DNA from: Prevotellaceae bacterium UBA4336
GTDB taxonomy: Bacteria > Bacteroidota > Bacteroidia > Bacteroidales > Bacteroidaceae
Length of the DNA: 11,863 bases
Assembly (NCBI GenBank): GCA_002394305.1
Contig: DGTM01000017.1
Location: 1 to 11,863, forward strand
Direction: 5' to 3'
The notes beneath the pieces were generated by a model. It ran no database searches. It was given only the letters and a program-made list of their open reading frames with translations, and was not told the origin of the DNA. Shown here one piece after another: positions 1 through 4,494 of the stretch. Position numbers and translations under genes: made by a program. Every line of letters begins with the position of its first letter. The first letter of the stretch is position 1.

Positions 1-70
1 ATGTGCCAATTTTGACACACCCTCCGACAACGAGACATACACGTCCTGTTCACCTTTTCCGATGCTTTAT

Positions 71-101
71 TTTGCAGTCTCGACGAATTGTTGTACCTTT
101 G
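71..101 (+). promoter_or_regulatory. Bacteroidetes-type promoter of pgi
   Basis: A TTTG (-33 element) at 71-74 is followed, after 19 bases, by TACCTTTG at 94-101, which fits the Bacteroidetes sigma-ABfr consensus TTTG-N19-21-TAnnTTTG. Transcription would start near 105-108, giving pgi a leader of roughly 115 nt. Spacing and both boxes are seen directly; activity is inferred. Confidence 0.75.
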
Positions 102-104
102 CAC

Positions 105-222
105 GCGAAAAAGCCTTACCGTCAATGATGAGTGAAGAATTTGCTACTGCGCCGTAAATTGCGAAAAAGCTAAATCGTAAATAAACAGTAAATAGTAAAT
201 CGTTAAATAGAAAATAAAGAAG
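105..222 (+). promoter_or_regulatory. Long leader of pgi with direct repeat, mini-ORF and A-rich start region
   Basis: The leader contains two perfect copies of GCGAAAAAGC (105-114 and 161-170). Between them is a 10-codon open frame (125-157, reading MMSEEFATAP). From 171 to 222 the sequence is AT-rich, with repeated GTAAAT-like words, and ends in AAATAAAGAAG just before the pgi ATG. There is no strong Shine-Dalgarno site, as is usual in Bacteroidetes. Whether the leader regulates pgi is unknown. Bases 1-70 show nothing I can name. Confidence 0.35.
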
Positions 223-1554
223 ATGTTAAAACTTGATTATTCAAAGGCTCTGCTGAGTGCGGAGCAGATTGCAGCCTTCGCACCGAAGGCAGAAGAGGCA
301 CAGAAGGCTCTTGAGGCCGGCACCTGTGCAGGTAATGATTTCCTTGGCTGGCTCCACTTGCCCAGCAGCATCACGGCTGAGTTCATGACGAAGCTCCAGG
401 CTTGCGTCCAGACGCTTCGCGAGAACTGCGACACCGTTGTCGTGGCTGGCATCGGCGGCTCCTATCTCGGTGCCCGCGCTGTCATCGAAGCCCTGGGCAA
501 CAGCTTCCAGTGGCTCACCAACAAAGGCGAGAATCCCAACATCCTCTTTGCCGGCAACAACATCGGCGAGGACTATCTCTATGAGCTCACAGAGTATCTG
601 AAGGACCGTCGCTTCGGCGTCATCAACATCTCCAAGAGCGGCACCACGACCGAGACGGCGCTGGCTTTCCGTCTGCTCAAGAAGCAGTGCGAACAGCAGC
701 GCGGCAAGGAGATGGCCCGCAAGGTCATCGTGGCTGTCACTGATGCCAAGAAGGGAGCTGCCCGCACTTGTGCCGACAAGGAAGGCTACACCTCCTTCGT
801 CATCCCCGACAACGTGGGCGGCCGCTTCAGCGTGCTCACTCCCGTCGGTCTGCTGCCCATCGCAGTGGCAGGTTTCGACATTGCCAAGATTGTGCAGGGT
901 GCTGCCGACATGGAGAAGGCCGTCGCTGCCGACGTTCCCTTCGAGCAGAACATCTGCCTGCAGTATGCAGCCGTTCGTAACGCACTCTATCAGAGCGGCA
1001 AGAAGATAGAGATACTTGTCAACTTCCAGCCCAAGCTCCACTACATGAATGAATGGTGGAAGCAGCTCTACGGCGAGAGCGAGGGCAAGGACCACAAGGG
1101 CATCTTCACGGCCGCCGTCGACTTCTCGACTGACCTCCATTCGATGGGTCAGTGGATTCAGGAAGGCGAACGTAGCATCTTCGAGACCGTCGTCAGCGTA
1201 GAAGAGACGGAGCACAAGCTGCTCTTCCCCAGCGACGAGGAGAACCTCGACGGCCTGAACTTCCTGGCTGGCAAGCGTGTGGACGAGGTGAACAAGATGG
1301 CAGAGCTTGGCACTCAGCTGGCTCACGTCGATGGCGGCGTGCCCAACATGCGCCTCATCGTGCCTCGCCTGAACGAGTACTACATTGGTCAGCTGATTTA
1401 TTTCTTCGAGAAGGCATGCGGCGTCAGCGGCCTCATCCTCGGTGTCAACCCCTTCAACCAGCCAGGCGTGGAAGCTTACAAGAAGAACATGTTTGCCCTG
1501 CTCGGCAAGCCCGGCTACGAGAAGGAGACTGAAGCTATCAAAGCAAGGCTTTGA
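223..1554 (+). CDS. pgi: Glucose-6-phosphate isomerase
   Basis: Interconverts glucose-6-phosphate and fructose-6-phosphate in the cytoplasm (glycolysis and gluconeogenesis, EC 5.3.1.9). The 443-aa product has the length of the short bacterial (Bacillus-like) PGI class. Visible motifs are the glycine-rich AGIGGS at 75-80 and the sugar-phosphate loop SKSGTTTET at 137-145. PGI signature 1 is around DNVGGRFSVLTPVGL (196-210) and signature 2 is NPFNQPGVEAYKK (409-421). GESEGKD (284-290), with E285, H306 in DLHSMGQ and K420, are the likely catalytic residues by analogy with Bacillus PGI. The ATG at 223 is chosen because it follows the A-rich leader and the N-terminus matches the family. The gene has its own promoter. 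The downstream repeat cluster begins only a few bases after its stop. Confidence 0.98.
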   Translation: MLKLDYSKALLSAEQIAAFAPKAEEAQKALEAGTCAGNDFLGWLHLPSSITAEFMTKLQACVQTLRENCDTVVVAGIGGSYLGARAVIEALGNSFQWLTNKGENPNILFAGNNIGEDYLYELTEYLKDRRFGVINISKSGTTTETALAFRLLKKQCEQQRGKEMARKVIVAVTDAKKGAARTCADKEGYTSFVIPDNVGGRFSVLTPVGLLPIAVAGFDIAKIVQGAADMEKAVAADVPFEQNICLQYAAVRNALYQSGKKIEILVNFQPKLHYMNEWWKQLYGESEGKDHKGIFTAAVDFSTDLHSMGQWIQEGERSIFETVVSVEETEHKLLFPSDEENLDGLNFLAGKRVDEVNKMAELGTQLAHVDGGVPNMRLIVPRLNEYYIGQLIYFFEKACGVSGLILGVNPFNQPGVEAYKKNMFALLGKPGYEKETEAIKARL

Positions 1555-1565
1555 ACCTTCGGTTC
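1553..1565 (+). other. Small hairpin over the pgi stop region
   Basis: GAACC (1553-1557) and GGTTC (1561-1565) pair around a TTC loop and overlap the pgi stop codon (1552-1554). The stem is only five pairs and no T-run follows, so a terminator is doubtful. It shares bases with the 10-bp inverted repeat that frames the left repeat cluster. Confidence 0.3.
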
Positions 1566-1720
1566 CAATTCAAAATTTATAAATTCAAAATTCAAAATTA
1601 GGCTACGCCCTAGGCTTTCCTGAAAGAAACTGAATTCAAAATTTATAAATTCAAAATTCAAAATTGGCTGCGCCGTGAGCTCAATTCAGTATTTATAAAT
1701 TCATAATTAGTTGGAACCGA
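1559..1720 (+). repeat. Left AT-rich repeat cluster (three direct copies inside a 10-bp inverted repeat)
   Basis: Two identical 33-bp copies lie at 1567-1599 and 1633-1665; both begin AATTCAAAATTTATAAATTC. A shorter, diverged copy (23 of 26 bases) is at 1683-1708. Copies one and two are each followed by a GGCTRCGCC word. The whole cluster is bracketed by TCGGTTCCAA (1559-1568) and its exact inverse TTGGAACCGA (1711-1720), the latter touching the start of the four-helix-bundle gene. No Bacteroidetes promoter box is present, so the next gene may rely on read-through from pgi. Confidence 0.85.
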
Positions 1721-2112
1721 TGAAAGAACATAGTCAAGAGTATCGCGATATGGAGGAGAATCCTCTTTTCGCGAAGGCTCTTGACTTTTCTGTTCGCATC
1801 GTGAATCTATATAAATGTCTTCGAGATGAACGTCATGAAACTGTGATGTGCAAACAGATTCTTCGAAGCGGAACATCTATCGGTGCTAATGCCAGCGAGG
1901 CAATAGCAGCAGAATCAGCAGATGATTTTATCCATAAACTCACGATATCCTTGAAGGAAGCAAATGAGACGAAGTATTGGATTCTATTGCTTCATCGCAC
2001 TCAGTTTATAAAAGAAGATGAGTATAAGTCAATAATGTCAGATTGCCAAGAGCTGCGGAAACTAATTGGCTCCATCATTAGTTCAACCAAACGCAATAGA
2101 AGAAAGGAATAA
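1720..2112 (+). CDS. Four-helix-bundle protein (S23 / Avd-like family)
   Basis: The 130-aa product belongs to the four-helix-bundle family first known from 23S rRNA intervening-sequence proteins and related to Avd, the accessory protein of diversity-generating retroelements. Hallmarks are RSGTSIGANASEA (49-61), ADDFIHKLTISLKEA (67-81) and ETKYWILLL (83-91), ending in a basic tail (STKRNRRKE). The ATG at 1720 is preferred over an in-frame TTG at 1711, which lies inside the flanking inverted repeat; an ATG at 1750 is also possible. No reverse transcriptase or template repeat is seen, so a diversity-generating retroelement is not supported. Codon use is more AT-rich than in pgi and the HAD gene, suggesting separate origin. 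The gene sits between inverted copies of a 33-bp repeat. Its cellular role is unknown; the family is thought to bind nucleic acid as an oligomer. Confidence 0.9.
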   Translation: MKEHSQEYRDMEENPLFAKALDFSVRIVNLYKCLRDERHETVMCKQILRSGTSIGANASEAIAAESADDFIHKLTISLKEANETKYWILLLHRTQFIKEDEYKSIMSDCQELRKLIGSIISSTKRNRRKE

Positions 2113-2143
2113 TTTTGAAATTTGAATCTAATAAATTTGAATT
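2111..2143 (-). repeat. Inverted copy of the 33-bp repeat, downstream of the four-helix-bundle gene
   Basis: Read on the minus strand, this stretch matches the 33-bp unit at 1567-1599 in 28 of 33 bases without gaps (starts AATTCAAA, ends TTTCAAAATT). It overlaps the last bases of the four-helix-bundle stop codon. It also contains the apparent TTG start and about nine further codons of the HAD gene. Confidence 0.75.
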
Positions 2144-2816
2144 AACGGCACGTGCCGTGCTGTTTGATATGGACGGCGTGCTGTTCGACAGTATGCCGAA
2201 CCATGCTTATGCGTGGTCGCACGCCATGACGCAGTTCGGACTGGAGATGACAACCTACGAGGCCTACCTGCACGAGGGCAGGACGGGTAGCGGCACCATC
2301 AACATCCTGGCACAACGTTACTGGGGACGCGATGCAACGGAGGAAGAGATAGAACGCATCTATGCTGCAAAGTCAGAGGTGTTCAACACGCGCCCCGAAC
2401 CAAAACCGATGCCCGGAGCATTCGAGGCGCTAACGGCTGCTAAGGAACGAGGCTGCAAGATTGTCCTGGTGACGGGCAGTGCGCAAGCCTCTTTGCTACA
2501 GCGCCTTGAGGAACACTACCCGAGCTTCTTCCGTCAGGAACTGATGGTGACGGGCTTTGACGTGAAGCACGGCAAACCGCACCCCGAGCCGTACTTGATG
2601 GGGTTGCAGAAGGCAGGTGTCAAGGCCGAGGAAGCCATTGTCGTGGAGAATGCGCCGCTGGGTGTCGAGTCGGCACACAAGGCTGGTATCTTCACCATAG
2701 CCGCCAATACCGGTCCGCTGGAGGACCATCTTCTGAAGGATGCCGGAGCAGATATCGTCGTTCCCAGCATGCAGGATGTTGCCAGCTTGCTGAAGTCGAT
2801 GCAGGAAGTGGAGTAG
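2115..2816 (+). CDS. HAD-superfamily phosphatase, beta-phosphoglucomutase-like
   Basis: A 233-aa haloacid-dehalogenase-type hydrolase or mutase acting on small phosphorylated substrates, probably sugar phosphates. Motif I is FDMDG with nucleophile D18 and acid/base D20, then an alpha-helical cap (about 28-95). Motif II is VTGS with T120. Motif III is KHGKPHPEPY with K154. Motif IV is the E178-N179 region of VVENAPLGVESAHKAG, where most relatives carry E-D or D-D. The start is unusual: no ATG precedes motif I, and the only sensible start is TTG at 2115, two bases after the previous stop. Residues 2-10 (KFESNKFEL) are encoded by the inverted 33-bp repeat. The original start may have been replaced by insertion of the upstream cassette. 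The substrate cannot be told from sequence. It ends seven bases from the convergent gene at 2824. Confidence 0.9.
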   Translation: MKFESNKFELTARAVLFDMDGVLFDSMPNHAYAWSHAMTQFGLEMTTYEAYLHEGRTGSGTINILAQRYWGRDATEEEIERIYAAKSEVFNTRPEPKPMPGAFEALTAAKERGCKIVLVTGSAQASLLQRLEEHYPSFFRQELMVTGFDVKHGKPHPEPYLMGLQKAGVKAEEAIVVENAPLGVESAHKAGIFTIAANTGPLEDHLLKDAGADIVVPSMQDVASLLKSMQEVE

Positions 2817-2823
2817 GAGCCTG

Positions 2824-3057
2824 TCAGTCCCATTGGTTGACTCTTTTGTAGAACTCAACCATCTTCAGCAGCTCTTGGAACTTTTCTGCCCGTTCAGGCT
2901 TCAGCCCGCCGGAGTTCAGAAGTTTCTTGTTGTACTTTATCCAATTGTGATACTTCCCGCGCTCCTGAGCGTCGTGTCGCGAAGGATTCCTTCTGTTTTC
3001 CAAAAGGAAGTTAAGCACCTCCAGATACTTCTTATGCCAGGTATCATCGTGTGTCAT
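2824..3057 (-). CDS. Small stand-alone helicase-associated (HA) domain protein
   Basis: The 77-aa cytoplasmic protein resembles a single helicase-associated domain (Pfam HA, PF03457), which in other proteins occurs in arrays at the C-terminus of large helicases and is thought to bind nucleic acid. The spaced pattern is visible: W7, Y11, L16-F17, P25-R27, E32, W39, K44-K45, then GGLKPERAEKFQEL (50-63). It has no signal peptide or membrane segment. Its ATG (3057-3055) overlaps the yggS TGA (3056-3054) in the four-base ATGA arrangement, so translation is probably coupled to yggS. The family call rests on pattern recognition only, and function is unknown. Confidence 0.75.
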   Translation of the reverse strand: MTHDDTWHKKYLEVLNFLLENRRNPSRHDAQERGKYHNWIKYNKKLLNSGGLKPERAEKFQELLKMVEFYKRVNQWD

Positions 3058-3734
3058 ACATATATCCTGTCGCCAAAGATGAGACTTCCGATACGAACCA
3101 GTGTGCTACCGTGCTGGACGGCAATCGGGTAGTCGTGACTCATGCCCCAGGAGCATTCTTTCCATGCTTCCTTTCCGCCTCCACTTTGGGGGAGCACCCT
3201 GTCTTTTATTTGTTCGAATAGCCTCTTTGCCTGTTCGAACTCGCTGGCGATTTGTGCTTCGTCGTCGGTGTTCGTTGCCATACACATCAGGCCGCAGATG
3301 TTAACGTTCTTGTATTGTTGCCAGGTGCCGCCCTCCATGTAGGCCAGCAGTTCGTCGGGTGTGAAGCCGAACTTCGTTTCCTCCTGGGCTACATGTACCT
3401 GCATGAGGACGGATATGGTGCGTCCGCAGCGTACGGCCTGCTTGTCTATCTCGCGCAGCAGATGGTCGCTGTCGACGGCATGGATGAGGCTGACGAAGGG
3501 GGCGATGTATTTCACCTTGTTCGTCTGCAGGTGGCCGATGAAGTGCCACTCGATGTCCTTGGGCAGCTCCTCGTACTTCCCGACCAGCTCCTGAACATGG
3601 CTCTCGCCGAAGATGCGCTGACCGCCATCGTATGCTTCGCGGATAAGCGAGGCAGGGTGGTACTTGCTGACAGCCACGAGCCGCACCCCTTTGGGCAAAG
3701 CCTTCTTGATACTGTTTATTCTTTCGCTTACCAT
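3054..3734 (-). CDS. yggS: YggS-family PLP-binding protein (PLP homeostasis)
   Basis: A 226-aa member of the YggS/PROSC (PLPBP) family, a cytoplasmic fold-type III PLP protein without proven catalysis that keeps vitamin B6 and amino/keto-acid pools balanced. The PLP lysine is K24 in LVAVSKYHP. Further hallmarks are FGESHVQEL, WHFIGHLQTNK, ICGLMCMA and, near the end, CSWGMSHDY followed by GSTLVRIGSLIFG, the phosphate-binding end. The ATG at 3734 gives the usual N-terminus (MVSERINSIKKALPKGV); an in-frame GTG at 3755 would add seven residues. It lies 102 nt downstream of DUF4494 with no promoter box between, so the two are likely co-transcribed. Its stop overlaps the start of the 77-aa HA-domain gene. 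Confidence 0.96.
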   Translation of the reverse strand: MVSERINSIKKALPKGVRLVAVSKYHPASLIREAYDGGQRIFGESHVQELVGKYEELPKDIEWHFIGHLQTNKVKYIAPFVSLIHAVDSDHLLREIDKQAVRCGRTISVLMQVHVAQEETKFGFTPDELLAYMEGGTWQQYKNVNICGLMCMATNTDDEAQIASEFEQAKRLFEQIKDRVLPQSGGGKEAWKECSWGMSHDYPIAVQHGSTLVRIGSLIFGDRIYV

Positions 3735-3752
3735 ATTCTTAACGATTTTAAC

Positions 3753-3803
3753 CACGGATTACTTTCAACAGCGGATTATTTCCTACAACGGATTGCACGG
3801 ATT
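3753..3803 (-). repeat. Degenerate 17-bp tandem repeats in the yggS leader
   Basis: On the plus strand ACGGATT or GCGGATT recurs at 3754, 3771, 3788 and 3797, the first three exactly 17 bases apart. In the reading direction of yggS this is a string of AATCCGT/AATCCGC words between DUF4494 and yggS. An oppositely oriented AATCCGTTT lies at 3830-3838, at the end of DUF4494. Function is not evident. Confidence 0.55.
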
Positions 3804-3836
3804 TGACAGAAGATTATAAATGCTATAAGAATCCGT

Positions 3837-4283
3837 TTAATCCTCGTCTGCTTTGAACTTGTAGACGTCGATGATGGCTGTTTCCGTGATGGAGACAATC
3901 ACCCAGTCGCCCATTGTTCCCTTCATGCCTTCGTCCAGGCGATCCACGGCGCGGTGGAAGTCCTTTGCCTGAATGAGGGTCGTCTGCACGGTGCGTTTCT
4001 CCGCGCCACTCTTCTCGTCGAGCGTGATGTAGGCGATGCGTGCCTTGAACCAACGGTCGTCGTTCAGGTCGTCGCTGTCGAAGAGCTCGGAGATGCGTGC
4101 ACGTTTGATGTCTGTGACGATGAACTCGCCTGTCATGAAAGGCTCCAGTTCTTCGATGAAGCGTTTTTCGGCTTCGGTGAAGCTGAGGGCGTCAACCAAA
4201 TATGTCTCTGTGGTCTTCTTGATGAGACCGCTTTCCAAGGTCTTGTCGTAGCGTACCTTGCATTCAAACCATTCGCTTTGCAT
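3837..4283 (-). CDS. DUF4494 domain protein
   Basis: A 148-aa conserved protein of unknown function found in Bacteroidetes (DUF4494). The family pattern is clear: WFECKVRYDKT near the start (5-15), TETYLVDALSFTEAE (25-39), TGEFIVTDIKRA (51-62), then DRWFKARIAYITLDEKSG (76-93) and MKGTMGDWVIVSITET (120-135). It ends with the acidic tail ADED. There is no signal peptide and no membrane segment; it is probably a compact alpha/beta cytoplasmic protein. The ATG at 4283 begins the conserved N-terminus and is preceded by AGAAA. A Bacteroidetes -7 box lies about 65 bases upstream, making this the first gene of the unit DUF4494-yggS-HA protein. Confidence 0.92.
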   Translation of the reverse strand: MQSEWFECKVRYDKTLESGLIKKTTETYLVDALSFTEAEKRFIEELEPFMTGEFIVTDIKRARISELFDSDDLNDDRWFKARIAYITLDEKSGAEKRTVQTTLIQAKDFHRAVDRLDEGMKGTMGDWVIVSITETAIIDVYKFKADED

Positions 4284-4347
4284 TTTCTCTATTTACTTTT
4301 ATTATTTTAGTCGTTTGTGATAAGTTCTGTGAAAACATACCAAAAGA

Positions 4348-4355
4348 CAAAGTTA
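4348..4355 (-). promoter_or_regulatory. Probable -7 box for DUF4494-yggS unit
   Basis: On the minus strand the bases read TAACTTTG, a perfect TAnnTTTG box. No clear TTTG is seen 19-21 bases upstream (only ATTC-like sequence near 4375-4378), so the promoter is weaker by sequence than the others in the window. The leader would be close to 60 nt. Confidence 0.5.
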
Positions 4356-4400
4356 CGGATTTTTTCTTAATAGCGAATGGTTTTCATGAAGTTTTTGCCG

Positions 4401-4435
4401 GAAGAAAGAATAAAAGGTTCAAAAGCTCGTTGAAC
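4401..4435 (-). terminator. Weak candidate terminator after ygiQ
   Basis: On the minus strand GTTCAA (4435-4430) pairs with TTGAAC (4422-4417) around a seven-base loop, followed by CCTTTTATTCTTTC. The stem is six pairs and AT-rich, so the call is tentative. It lies about 40 bases beyond the ygiQ stop. Confidence 0.3.
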
Positions 4436-4448
4436 TCACGTTTGTTTT

Positions 4449-4460
4449 GACCTATAGGTC
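4449..4460. repeat. 12-bp perfect palindrome
   Basis: GACCTATAGGTC is its own reverse complement. It stands alone between ygiQ's end and the DUF4494 promoter region. It could be a protein-binding site or a short hairpin; nothing decides between them. Confidence 0.4.
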
Positions 4461-4461
4461 G

Positions 4462-4494
4462 AACTTTTTAACCTTTTAACTTTTTAACCTTTTT
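4462..4494 (-). repeat. Tandem 16-bp repeat covering the ygiQ stop
   Basis: The plus strand holds two perfect copies of AACTTTTTAACCTTTT (4462-4477 and 4478-4493), each built of two related octamers. The ygiQ stop (4478-4476) lies at the junction, so the last residues (KRLKS) are encoded within the repeat. Confidence 0.8.

Noticed and set aside
241..1326. Long open frame (361 aa) antisense to pgi
   Set aside because: Shadow of the GC-rich codon pattern of pgi; pgi has full family motifs and the antisense product has no recognisable domain and a V/L/D/E-rich composition.
1567..1708. CRISPR array
   Set aside because: Only three AT-rich copies with unequal spacing (66 and 50 bases), similar tails in the spacers and no cas gene.
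1711..2143. Diversity-generating retroelement
   Set aside because: The four-helix-bundle protein is Avd-like, but there is no reverse transcriptase, no template/variable repeat pair and no target gene in the window.
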